Source of the DNA: Geoalkalibacter sp.
GTDB taxonomy: Bacteria; Desulfobacterota; Desulfuromonadia; Desulfuromonadales; Geoalkalibacteraceae
Reading direction: 5' to 3'
DNA length: 54,908 bases
Assembly (NCBI RefSeq): GCF_030605225.1
Contig: NZ_JAUWAV010000028.1
Location: forward strand, 1 to 54,908
Part shown: in pieces, positions 1-7,374 of the stretch
How the letters are laid out: every line of letters starts with the position of its first letter
How positions within the stretch are numbered: position 1 is the first letter of the stretch
Notes under the pieces: generated by a model
Databases searched by the model: none
Seen by the model: the letters and a program-made list of their open reading frames with translations, nothing else
Told to the model about the DNA's origin: nothing
Made by a program: the position numbers and the translations under genes

Positions 1-424
1 CGTAGGCGGCGGTCGGGTTCTTGAGCACCTCGATGCGCTCGATCATCTCCACGGGGATGCGGTCGAGGGCGATTTCGCGCTTTTCACCGCCGCCGGGCGG
101 ACGATTGCCGTTGATCAGCACGTTCTGGAATTCCTTGTCCAAACCCGCCTGACGCACATCCTTGTTGGTGCCGGGTGGGCCGGAAAAATACAGGCGCGGC
201 AAGCGCCGCAGCACGTCGGCGGCGGTCTGTCCGCCCAGTTCCTCCATTTCCTTCGTGGTGATCACGGTTTTGGACACGGCGCTCTCGCGCCGTTCCTGCA
301 GCGCCCGGATCTCCTCGCTTTCCTCGACGACGATTTCCCCGACCCGGTTGACCTCCGCAGCGAGCAGGGGCGCCGGGATCAGGGATGCCAAAAGCGCCAT
401 GAGCAACAACTTTCTGGACTGCAT
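1..424 (-). CDS. TonB-dependent outer-membrane receptor, N-terminal part (cut by window edge)
   Basis: The visible 141 residues begin with a signal peptide (MQSRKLLLMALLASLIPAPLLAA). A plug domain follows, with the usual features VITTKEMEELGGQTAADVLRRLP, then NVLINGNRPPGG, then IPVEMIERIEVLKNPTAAY. The plug closes the receptor barrel and touches TonB; the substrate (siderophore, cobalamin, other) cannot be told from this part. The ATG at 424 is chosen because GGAGGT lies about 7 bases before it and the signal peptide starts there. It follows exbB-exbD-tonB on the same strand after 92 bp, so it is probably the client receptor of that energy module. The barrel lies beyond base 1. Confidence 0.85.
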   Translation of the reverse strand, partial: MQSRKLLLMALLASLIPAPLLAAEVNRVGEIVVEESEEIRALQERRESAVSKTVITTKEMEELGGQTAADVLRRLPRLYFSGPPGTNKDVRQAGLDKEFQNVLINGNRPPGGGEKREIALDRIPVEMIERIEVLKNPTAAY

Positions 425-516
425 ATACGACCTCCAAAAGAATATGACTTTCAAATTCCCACAATGGACGCACGTATCCCTTGCAGGGAAACAAATCCGC
501 AAACCACCAGGGCGAA

Positions 517-1242
517 TCAGGTCAGACGAAAGGTGATGGGGATCTCCAGCACCAGATCCTGCAGGCCGAAACCGCTCGGCGCCTTGAGGGGCGCGGCGTT
601 GCGCACCGCGGCCAGGGCCGCGCGGTCGAGGTGGCGATGGCCGGAGGAGGTGACGACCTCGACTTCCGCCAGCGAGCCATCGGACATAATCCGCGCCCGC
701 ACCAGGACGCTGCCTTGCTGGCCGAGCTGGCGCGCGGCGGAGGGATATTGCTTATGGGCCTCCACCGCCAGACGCACGGTTTCGAGATACTCGCCCAGGC
801 GGCTCGCCGCGACCGGCGGCGCCGCAGGTGCCGGAGGTGCCGCAACGGGCGCGGGCGGCGCCGCGATCGGTTCTTCCACGGCGGGTGCCGGCGCAATCGG
901 CGACGCGCTGGTCAGCGACGGCTCCGGAGCCGGCTCCGGAGCCGTCAGGGGCCGCGACGCCTGCACGGGCGGTTCGCGGGGCGGCGGAGGCGGCTTTTTT
1001 TCCGGCTTGGGCGACGGCAGCGGCCGCGCCCTGTCCACCGGCGGCGGGGGCGGGCGGACCGGATCGGGCAGTGGCGCCGGGGCGGGGACGGGGGTGGGGG
1101 CCGGCAGTTCCATGAGGCGCACGTTGATGCGCGCGGGCGCCTCCAGCCCCGGCAGCTCCGACGAGACCTGGACGGCCAGGATCAGGCCGTGCAGGGCTAG
1201 GGCCGCGAGGAAGGCCAGCTGATTGATGCCGAGGCGTCTCAT
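517..1242 (-). CDS. tonB: Energy transducer TonB
   Basis: 241 residues. One N-terminal membrane anchor (about residues 8-26) is followed by a very long proline-rich periplasmic linker (about 50-145, with PPPPP runs and APAP/APPAP repeats). The C-terminal TonB domain (about 150-241) contains the YPSAARQLGQQGSVLVRARI segment and ends in LVLEIPITFRLT. TonB spans the periplasm and passes proton-motive force from ExbBD to outer-membrane receptors. The start overlaps the exbD stop by four bases (ATGA), indicating translational coupling. The proline content also creates long spurious reading frames on the other strand. Confidence 0.9.
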   Translation of the reverse strand: MRRLGINQLAFLAALALHGLILAVQVSSELPGLEAPARINVRLMELPAPTPVPAPAPLPDPVRPPPPPVDRARPLPSPKPEKKPPPPPREPPVQASRPLTAPEPAPEPSLTSASPIAPAPAVEEPIAAPPAPVAAPPAPAAPPVAASRLGEYLETVRLAVEAHKQYPSAARQLGQQGSVLVRARIMSDGSLAEVEVVTSSGHRHLDRAALAAVRNAAPLKAPSGFGLQDLVLEIPITFRLT

Positions 1243-1640
1243 GGCTTTTTTTCCGTGACCACCGCGATGTTGACGGCACCGGCCTGCTTGGCCAGATCCA
1301 TGATTTCCACCACCCGGCCGAAGGGCACGCCCTGATCGGCGCGCAGGCTGATGTCGCGCGCCATTTTTCCCGCCAGCATCTCGCCGAGGCGCGGCCCGAG
1401 CAGATCCAGGCCAATCTCGGTTTCGTTGAGATGCAGGCGGCCGTCGCGGCTGATGCTCAAGCGGATCTCGGGCTCGCCGGCCACCTGGCCGCTGGCCGCT
1501 TCGGGCAGGTCGAGGGGCAGCAGCGGCTTGGCGAAAATCGAGGTGAGCATGAAGAAAATCAGCAGCAGGAAAACTACGTCGAGCATGGGAGTGAGATCGA
1601 GCCCCTTGCGCTTGCGCACGTGCGCGCCGAAATCGATCAT
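1239..1640 (-). CDS. exbD: Biopolymer transport protein ExbD/TolR
   Basis: 133 residues. The short cytoplasmic start MIDFGAHVRKRKGLDLTPMLDVVFLLLIFFML has the family Asp in the single membrane helix (LTPMLDVVFLLLIFF). A periplasmic domain follows. With ExbB it forms the proton channel that energises TonB. The frame is open upstream of the chosen ATG, but the start at 1640 overlaps the exbB stop (ATGA) and matches family length. It lies between exbB and tonB, so ExbD is more likely than TolR; no pal, tolA or tolB is present. Confidence 0.9.
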   Translation of the reverse strand: MIDFGAHVRKRKGLDLTPMLDVVFLLLIFFMLTSIFAKPLLPLDLPEAASGQVAGEPEIRLSISRDGRLHLNETEIGLDLLGPRLGEMLAGKMARDISLRADQGVPFGRVVEIMDLAKQAGAVNIAVVTEKKP

Positions 1641-2242
1641 CCCTTGACTCCCAGATGCTTGGCGGCCTCGGCGCCGTAATGCTTCATGAAGTAGGCGAAG
1701 GAATCGACCTTGTCCTCGAAAAAATGGTGCAGGATCAGGGCGGGAATGGCCACGCACAGGCCGGCCACCGTGGTGATCAGCGCCTCCCAGATGCCGCCGG
1801 CGAGCAGGGAGGGATCGACGGCGCCGCGCGCTCCGGCCACCTGGCGAAAGGCCATCACCATGCCGAGCACCGTGCCGAGCAGTCCCATGAGCGGCGCGAT
1901 GCGGCCGACCAGTTCGAGAATGTGCAGATTCTGGTTGAGGCGCTTGAGCTCACTGGCGCCACGCAGGGAAATCACCTCTTCGAGCAGCTCGCGTTCCACG
2001 CCGCGATGGCGCAGCCCTTCGGCAAGCACCGCCGTGATCGGCCCCGGCGCCGCCTCGGCCAGGGACAGGGCCTGGTCGAAGCGCCCCTTTTCGATCAGCG
2101 CATGAACCTGCTCGGGCGCCTGCGCGGCACGCCCCGCCCGCAAATAATGCCAGCAGCGCTCGATACCGAAGGCCACCGTGAGAATCGAACAAAGCAGCAG
2201 GGGGTACATAAGAGGCCCTCCCTTGAGAAAAAATTCCAGCAT
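1637..2242 (-). CDS. exbB: MotA/TolQ/ExbB proton channel family protein
   Basis: 201 residues with three hydrophobic segments: near the N-terminus (about 10-28), and at about 110-130 and 150-172. The conserved block RIAPLMGLLGTVLGMVMAF precedes the GGIWEALITTVAGLCVAIPALILHHFF helix. ExbB pentamers enclose ExbD and conduct protons. It is first in the exbB-exbD-tonB-receptor operon; its start has AAGG about 8 bases before it. ExbB is preferred over TolQ because of the tonB and receptor context. Confidence 0.9.
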   Translation of the reverse strand: MLEFFLKGGPLMYPLLLCSILTVAFGIERCWHYLRAGRAAQAPEQVHALIEKGRFDQALSLAEAAPGPITAVLAEGLRHRGVERELLEEVISLRGASELKRLNQNLHILELVGRIAPLMGLLGTVLGMVMAFRQVAGARGAVDPSLLAGGIWEALITTVAGLCVAIPALILHHFFEDKVDSFAYFMKHYGAEAAKHLGVKG

Positions 2243-2289
2243 GGCTCAACCTTCCCTTCCCGCAGACGCGCGCCCAAGGCCCTTGTTGG

Positions 2290-2337
2290 TTTTGAAAATC
2301 GATGTCAAAAACTATTCGGCCGACGCCTATTTGTCAA
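2290..2337 (-). promoter_or_regulatory. Candidate exbB operon promoter with overlapping inverted repeat
   Basis: On the minus strand TTGACA (2337-2332) is followed after 17 bases by TAGTTT (2314-2309), a fair sigma70-type pair about 70 bases before exbB. An inverted repeat, TTTTGA (2290-2295) and TCAAAA (2305-2310), overlaps the -10/start region and could be an operator. A GATAATGA string (2365-2358) just upstream resembles half a Fur box, but the second half is missing. Confidence 0.4.
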
Positions 2338-2364
2338 GAAAAAATTGAAAGGCAAATTCATTAT

Positions 2365-2430
2365 CGGCAGGTGCGGGAGGAGCCGCAAGGGATGGACGCA
2401 GTGTCCATTGGGTCCTGCATCCACCTGCCG
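2365..2430. repeat. Structured intergenic element with three nested stems
   Basis: Perfect 9-bp arms CGGCAGGTG (2365-2373) and CACCTGCCG (2422-2430) enclose two smaller hairpins: GCGG/CCGC (2373-2376 with 2383-2386) and ATGGAC/GTCCAT (2392-2397 with 2403-2408, loop GCAGT). The fold is possible on either strand. No T-run follows, so it is not an intrinsic terminator. It could be a dispersed palindromic repeat or a leader RNA. It does not match a riboswitch class I can name. Confidence 0.45.
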
Positions 2431-2621
2431 CCCCCCCTGAGAGCGGCGCCCGCTTCCCCTGGTGTCCCGTGTGGTTAGTCATGTCAAAGAATTCTGAGAT
2501 ATTTTGGGTGCTGCCAAGGCGTCGCCAACGCAGGCCTAGCCGTGCGCTAAGTCAAGTTGGCGCAACGCGGGCAGCGCCGAAAATAGCCGGAATTAGAAGA
2601 CAGGACTAGCCGCACGGGGCC
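2431..2621. other. Intergenic stretch, nothing recognised
   Basis: Together with the preceding elements this is the roughly 380-bp gap between exbB and uppP. A second TTGACA-like string occurs on the minus strand near 2484-2489 without a clear -10. No reading frame with a credible start, no terminator with a T-run and no RNA gene is seen. Confidence 0.4.
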
Positions 2622-3632
2622 CTAGAGCACCCACAGCACCACCAACGCGAGGCCCATGCGGTACCAGGCAAAGACGGCCAGGCCGTGGCGGCTTAAATAG
2701 CCGACCATCCACTTGACGGCGACGGCCGCCGAGAGAGCGGCCACCAGCCCGCCGACCAGCAGGGGACCCAGGCCGAAGGCGGCGACCATGGGGGCGCCGC
2801 CCTTGAGTCCCTTGTACACCGCCGCCGCGCTCAGGGTGATGAGACCGAGCAGAAAGCTCAGCTCCGCCGCGCGGCGCGGCGACAGCCCGATGACATAGCC
2901 GCCGACGATGGTCATCATCGAACGGCTGGTGCCGGGCCACATGGCCACGCACTGCAGAAGCCCCACCAGCAGGCTCTGACGCAGGCTGATCTCGTGCAGA
3001 TCCGGTCCTTCGTCGAGCACCGCGCCGCGCCGACGCCGCCAGGCCTCCACCGCAAGCATCAGCAACCCGCCGGCGAACAGGGCGACCACCACCGCCAGCG
3101 AGTCAAATAGATGGCGGTCGATCCAGTCTTCCAGCAACAGTCCGATGACCACCGCGGGCAGAAAAGCCGCCAGCAGGTTGCGCGCCAGCAGCAGGCCCGC
3201 GCGATCCTTCCCCAGCACCCCGAGCATCATGGAGCGCACCCGCGCCCAGTAGATGATCAGCACCGCCGCGATCGCACCGATCTGGATGACGATGGCATAG
3301 GCGTCGGCAAGAGCCTTGACGCTCAGGGGCGGTCCCGCGTCCGGTGCCGGGAGTGGATTGCCCTGCCGGTCGTGGGCGGGTGCCTGGGAATTCAGGCCGA
3401 GCAGATGATTGACCAGCACCAGATGGCCCGTCGAGGACACCGGCAGAAATTCCGTCACTCCCTCCACCAGGCCGAGAATGACGGCATCGCCGTAGCCCAG
3501 GCCGCGCGGCACGCCGGCATCAGGCGGCGGCGTCGCCGCCGCGAGCTGACAGAACCAGAGAAAAACCAGCAGCATCAGCCCCTGACGAAGCGCCCTCCGC
3601 ACCCTTGCCCACCTTGAACGCTCAGGAGCCAT
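2622..3632 (-). CDS. uppP: Undecaprenyl-diphosphatase UppP/BacA, N-terminally extended
   Basis: Integral membrane enzyme that dephosphorylates undecaprenyl pyrophosphate to recycle the lipid carrier for peptidoglycan. Both family motifs are present: EGVTEFLPVSSTGHLVL (near residue 57) and PGTSRSMM (near residue 235), with about eight membrane segments. At 336 residues it is longer than the usual 265-280. It begins with an extra signal-like hydrophobic segment (about 15-33) and has a hydrophilic insert after the first motif (HDRQGNPLPAPDAGPP). The start overlaps the mgtE stop by 11 bases, so the two genes are probably cotranslated. An internal start would remove the first motif, so the long form is kept. 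Confidence 0.9.
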   Translation of the reverse strand: MAPERSRWARVRRALRQGLMLLVFLWFCQLAAATPPPDAGVPRGLGYGDAVILGLVEGVTEFLPVSSTGHLVLVNHLLGLNSQAPAHDRQGNPLPAPDAGPPLSVKALADAYAIVIQIGAIAAVLIIYWARVRSMMLGVLGKDRAGLLLARNLLAAFLPAVVIGLLLEDWIDRHLFDSLAVVVALFAGGLLMLAVEAWRRRRGAVLDEGPDLHEISLRQSLLVGLLQCVAMWPGTSRSMMTIVGGYVIGLSPRRAAELSFLLGLITLSAAAVYKGLKGGAPMVAAFGLGPLLVGGLVAALSAAVAVKWMVGYLSRHGLAVFAWYRMGLALVVLWVL

Positions 3633-4983
3633 GCGGCAGCCCCAGATACCAGGTGGCGATGCTGAAATAGATGAGCACTCCCGAGATATCCGCCAGCGAG
3701 GTCACCAGCGGCGCGCTGGAGGTTGCAGGGTCCAGGCGCAGACGGGTCATCAGAAACGGCAGGGACATGCCGATCAAACTGCCGACCAGCACCACGACCA
3801 CCATGGTCAGGGCGACCACCACGGCGATATCCGGCCCGCCGCGAAACAGCCCGATGCAGGACACCGCCAGACCCATGCACAGGCCGATGACCAGGGCCAC
3901 GAACACTTCCCGACCGAGCAGCTGCAGCCAGTCGCGAAGCCGCACGTCGCCCACCGCCAGGGCGCGCACCATGAGCGTGGCGGACTGGGAACCCGCGTTG
4001 CCGCCGCTGTCGATGAGCAAGGGGAGAAAAAAGACCAACGCGACCGCTGCTGCGATGGTGTCCTCGAAATAGGCGATGCCCGCCCCGGAGAAAACGTTCA
4101 TCACCACCAGCACCAGCAGCCAGGGCAGGCGCTTGCGCACCAGCAGCCCGATGCTCGCGTCGCGCAGGCTGGTGGGCTCCAGGGACACCGAGCCCCCCAT
4201 GCGATGAAAATCGGTGGTGGCTTCGGCCTCGGTCACATCCTGGGCGTCATCGAAGGTGACGATGCCCACCAGGGCCTCGTTGCCGTTGGTCACCGGCAGG
4301 GCGATCAGGTCGTATTTGGCCAGCTTGCGGGCGACCTCCTCCTGCGGGTCGTCGACCCGGGCGGTGATCAGCTCGCGATGCATGAACTCCGCGACGCGGC
4401 TTTCGGGACGCGCCAGGATCAGATCCTTGAGGGATACCAGGCCCAGCAGGCGGCGCTGCCCGTCGATGACATAGGCGTAGTAGATGGTCTCCTTGTCGGG
4501 CGCCTCCAGACGCAGCTTTTCCAGGGCTTCGCGCGCCGTCAGGGAGGGGCTCAGGGTGGCATACTCCGAGGTCATGAGGGCGCCGGCGGTGCCTTCGCCA
4601 TAGGAGCCCAGCTTGCGGATGTCCTCGCGCTCGGCCTGGGCCAGCAGGTGCAGCACCCGATCGCTGCGCTCGGCGGGCAGATGCCGCACCAGATCGACGC
4701 GATCATCGGCATCCATGTGCGAGATCATGCGCGCCAGCTGTTCGTCGGCGAGCAGGGGAGCGATGTCGGCCTGATCGTCGGGACCCAGGTGGGAGAGCAC
4801 CCAGGCGCCCTGGTCGGAATCCAGGGCGGTGAGGACCCACGCCGCGTCGGCCGGTTCAAACTCGGCCAGCGCCGCGGCCAGATCGGCCTCGTGCAGGGGT
4901 GCGCAAAAGGCGCGTAGGGCCTGGGCGTCCCGGCGCAGGAGCAGCGCGCGGATCTCTTCGTGAAGTGGTGACGTGAAAAGCAT
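3622..4983 (-). CDS. mgtE: Magnesium transporter MgtE
   Basis: 453 residues in the MgtE order: N-terminal helical domain with repeated DPxD/LLxxE-like helices (about 20-125), two CBS domains (about 135-255), a connecting helix, then five membrane segments (about 285-450). The SGGNAGSQSATLMVRAL segment near residue 330 is the family signature of the pore region. MgtE is a homodimeric Mg2+ channel whose cytosolic domains sense Mg2+. It heads a two-gene operon with uppP and is preceded by a long leader with a hairpin at the ribosome binding site. Confidence 0.95.
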   Translation of the reverse strand: MLFTSPLHEEIRALLLRRDAQALRAFCAPLHEADLAAALAEFEPADAAWVLTALDSDQGAWVLSHLGPDDQADIAPLLADEQLARMISHMDADDRVDLVRHLPAERSDRVLHLLAQAEREDIRKLGSYGEGTAGALMTSEYATLSPSLTAREALEKLRLEAPDKETIYYAYVIDGQRRLLGLVSLKDLILARPESRVAEFMHRELITARVDDPQEEVARKLAKYDLIALPVTNGNEALVGIVTFDDAQDVTEAEATTDFHRMGGSVSLEPTSLRDASIGLLVRKRLPWLLVLVVMNVFSGAGIAYFEDTIAAAVALVFFLPLLIDSGGNAGSQSATLMVRALAVGDVRLRDWLQLLGREVFVALVIGLCMGLAVSCIGLFRGGPDIAVVVALTMVVVVLVGSLIGMSLPFLMTRLRLDPATSSAPLVTSLADISGVLIYFSIATWYLGLPHGS

Positions 4984-4987
4984 GGTT

Positions 4988-5040
4988 GACCTCCTGGTTC
5001 TTGCGTCCGCCGGACAGGCGAACGCCGGAGGTGAACCAGG
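4988..5040 (-). promoter_or_regulatory. Candidate mgtE leader hairpin masking the ribosome binding site
   Basis: On the minus strand the RNA just before the mgtE ATG can form an outer stem CCTGGTTC (5040-5033) with GAACCAGG (5000-4993). It encloses an inner 9-bp stem GCGTTCGCC (5025-5017) with GGCGGACGC (5011-5003), one G-U pair. The Shine-Dalgarno GGAGGT (4994-4989) abuts and partly overlaps the outer stem. A perfect complement, ACCTCC (5032-5027), lies inside the same element, so two mutually exclusive folds could expose or mask the site. It does not resemble the M-box consensus as I know it. Magnesium as the signal is inference from the downstream gene. Confidence 0.5.
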
Positions 5041-5215
5041 CCGAGGTCAGGCGGGCGGGTTCAACGCGGGCATCAATCCCTGGCGAGCGAACGCGGATGG
5101 GGAAAACGGACAAGACTGCGACCGACTGTCGTAACTGCCACTTTCGTCCATGAACGACTCCTGCAAGGGTTGAAAGATATGATCGGCCCCGGCGGACCGA
5201 TCGCCATCGACCTGA

Positions 5216-5245
5216 AAATTACGCCCCCGATGATTCCACTGTCAA
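5216..5245 (-). promoter_or_regulatory. Candidate mgtE promoter
   Basis: On the minus strand TTGACA (5245-5240) is followed after 18 bases by TAATTT (5221-5216). Transcription from here would give a 5' leader of more than 200 bases before mgtE, long enough for a regulatory RNA. Confidence 0.45.
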
Positions 5246-5278
5246 CCGATTTCGGCCAAATCGCGCGCGGCCTGCGGG

Positions 5279-5306
5279 TTGACAATCGGAGCCGGCCTGT
5301 TAGTCA
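5279..5306 (+). promoter_or_regulatory. Weak candidate promoter for the V-ATPase operon
   Basis: TTGACA (5279-5284) is followed after 16 bases by TAGTCA (5301-5306), about 60 bases before the first V-ATPase gene. The -35 is perfect, the -10 poor. Nothing else is seen between here and the GTG start at 5369. Confidence 0.3.
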
Positions 5307-5368
5307 GTAACCATGCATCCCTTGCCGTTCCGGAATGAGGCTTTGCACCGGCCTCCAGGGAGTTCCTT

Positions 5369-6763
5369 GTGATCCAAAGCCTGCTTCGCTACTCAAAAGT
5401 GCTTGAAATTGTCGGGGATATCCTGCGCGTGCGGGTGGTCGGCGCCGATGGAGCGGCGGGCGGACCGGCGCGCTTCGGCGATCTGGCCCTGGTGGAAAAC
5501 ATCGATGGGCGCCAGTCCCTGGCCCAGGTGATCGGTTTGGACCGCGACACGGTCACCCTGCAGGTCTTTGCCGGCACCAAGGGTCTGTCCACCCGCTGCG
5601 CGGTGCGTTTTCTCGGCCACCCCATGCAGGCGACCTATTCGGATAACATCCTCGGGCGGATTTTCAACGGTATCGGCCTGCCCCTGGACGGCGGCCCGGA
5701 TCTGTCCGCCGACGCCAAGGTCGAGATCGGCGGTCCGCCGGTCAACCCCATGCGCCGCCTCCTCGCCTCGCGCCTGATCCGCACCGATGTGCCCATGATC
5801 GATGTGTTCAACACCCTCGTCGAAAGCCAGAAAATCCCCATCTTTTCCGTGGCCGGCGAACCCTACAACAGTTTTCTGGCGCGCATCGGCATTCAGGCCG
5901 ATGCCGACGTGGTGATCTTTGGCGGCATGGGGCTGATTTTTGACGATTTTCATCTGTTTCGCAGCGCCTTCGAGGATGCCGGGGTGTTCGGCCGCACGGT
6001 GATGTTCGTCAATCAGGCCTCCGATCCGGTGGTCGAGCGCCTGCTGGTGCCCGACATGGCCCTGGCGGTGGCCGAGCGCTTCGCGGTGGAGGAATCCAAG
6101 CGGGTGCTGGTGCTGCTCACCGACATGACCGCCTTTGCCGACGCCATGAAGGAGATCGGCGTCGCCATGGATCAGGTGCCTTCCAATCGCGGCTACATGG
6201 GCGATCTGTATTCGCAACTGGCGCGGCGCTACGAAAAGGCCTGCGATTTTCGCGGCGGCGGATCGGTGACCATTCTATCGGTGACCACCATGCCGGGCGA
6301 CGACGTCACCCATCCGGTGCCCGACAACACGGGCTACATCACCGAAGGCCAGTTCTACCTGCACGAGGGGATGCTCGATCCCTTCGGCTCCTTGTCGCGC
6401 CTCAAGCAGCATGTCATCGGCAAGGCCACCCGCGAGGATCATGCGCAGATCATGAACACCCTGATCCGCTTTTACGCCGATGCGCGCGACGCCCGCCAGA
6501 AGCAGGCCATGGCCTTTGAGCTCTCGGCCTTCGACGAGCGCCTGCTGGTCTTCGGCGAACTGTTTCGCAAGCGCTTCATGCGCCTGGATGTGTCCATGCC
6601 GCTGGAGGAGGCGCTGGACCTGGGCTGGCGCACCCTGGCCGAATGTTTCGAGCCCGAGGAGCTGCTCATGAAGCAATCCCTGGTGGACAAGTACTATCCC
6701 CGCGAGGTGCGCGAGCAGCACCGCGGGCAAAATCCGGACAAATCGGGTACCGAGGGTCTCTGA
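5369..6763 (+). CDS. atpB: V-type ATP synthase subunit B
   Basis: 464 residues, regulatory (non-catalytic) nucleotide-site subunit of the V1 headpiece. It has the beta-barrel start (residues 1-75), the [21 protein letters not shown] region, and at the P-loop position [14 protein letters not shown] instead of GxxxxGKT, which is how B differs from A. The C-terminal helical part contains [23 protein letters not shown]. The start is GTG with a purine-rich CAGGGAG upstream. Its TGA overlaps the next ATG by one base. Symbols follow V-type usage (atpB = V-type B), not F-type. Confidence 0.95.
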   Translation: MIQSLLRYSKVLEIVGDILRVRVVGADGAAGGPARFGDLALVENIDGRQSLAQVIGLDRDTVTLQVFAGTKGLSTRCAVRFLGHPMQATYSDNILGRIFNGIGLPLDGGPDLSADAKVEIGGPPVNPMRRLLASRLIRTDVPMIDVFNTLVESQKIPIFSVAGEPYNSFLARIGIQADADVVIFGGMGLIFDDFHLFRSAFEDAGVFGRTVMFVNQASDPVVERLLVPDMALAVAERFAVEESKRVLVLLTDMTAFADAMKEIGVAMDQVPSNRGYMGDLYSQLARRYEKACDFRGGGSVTILSVTTMPGDDVTHPVPDNTGYITEGQFYLHEGMLDPFGSLSRLKQHVIGKATREDHAQIMNTLIRFYADARDARQKQAMAFELSAFDERLLVFGELFRKRFMRLDVSMPLEEALDLGWRTLAECFEPEELLMKQSLVDKYYPREVREQHRGQNPDKSGTEGL

Positions 6764-7374
6764 TGGCCAAGATGTCCCTGAGCAAATCCGCGCTGCTCCA
6801 GGAAACGCGACAGTTGCAGAGCTTTCGCCGCTTTTTGCCGTCGCTGGATCTCAAGCGCCGCCAACTCATCGCCGAGCGCGCCAAGGCCCGCAAGGAGCTG
6901 GACGACGCCCTGGAGACGCAGGAGGAACTGCGCCGCTTCATCGCCCGCGAGCTGCCCATGCTGGCCAATCACGACGTGGAACTGCCGGAGATGCTGCGCC
7001 TCGAGGGGGTGGTGCTGGGCGAGGAGAACCTGCTCGGCACCCTGCTGCCCGTGCTGGAGAAGGTGCGGATCGCGCGCCGCCCCTACTCCCTATTGGCGCG
7101 CCCCCACTGGGTGGACCCGCTCATGGACAAATTGGCGGAGATGATCGAACTCGAGGTCGCCCGGCGCGTTCGCGAAATTCGTCTGGAGCGGCTGGACGCG
7201 GCGGTGCGCAAAATCACCCAGCGCGTGAATCTGTTCGACAAGGTTCTCATCCCCCGCAGCGAGGAGAGGATTCGCAAAATTCGCCTTCATCTGGCCGATG
7301 TGGAGCGCGCGGCGGTGGTGCGCGCCAAGATCTCCAAGTCGCGCCGGATCGCCCACGCGGAGACGAGCGCATGA
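6763..7374 (+). CDS. atpD: V-type ATP synthase subunit D
   Basis: 203 residues, central-stalk shaft of the V-type rotor. It is almost wholly helical with long coiled-coil ends (SKSALLQETRQLQSFRRFLPSLDLKRRQLIAERAKARKELDDAL; C-terminal EERIRKIRLHLADVERAAVVRAKISKSR). The KRRQLIAE segment is typical of subunit D. The ATG at 6763 overlaps the subunit B stop by one base; the frame is open further upstream only because it runs inside atpB. The stop overlaps the next start by four bases. Confidence 0.9.
   Translation: MAKMSLSKSALLQETRQLQSFRRFLPSLDLKRRQLIAERAKARKELDDALETQEELRRFIARELPMLANHDVELPEMLRLEGVVLGEENLLGTLLPVLEKVRIARRPYSLLARPHWVDPLMDKLAEMIELEVARRVREIRLERLDAAVRKITQRVNLFDKVLIPRSEERIRKIRLHLADVERAAVVRAKISKSRRIAHAETSA

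Noticed and set aside
2358-2365. Fur box upstream of exbB
   Set aside because: Only GATAATGA, one half of the palindrome, is present.
4984-5245. M-box (ykoK) Mg2+ riboswitch before mgtE
   Set aside because: The leader is structured but I see none of the conserved M-box sequence blocks; kept as an unclassified candidate.
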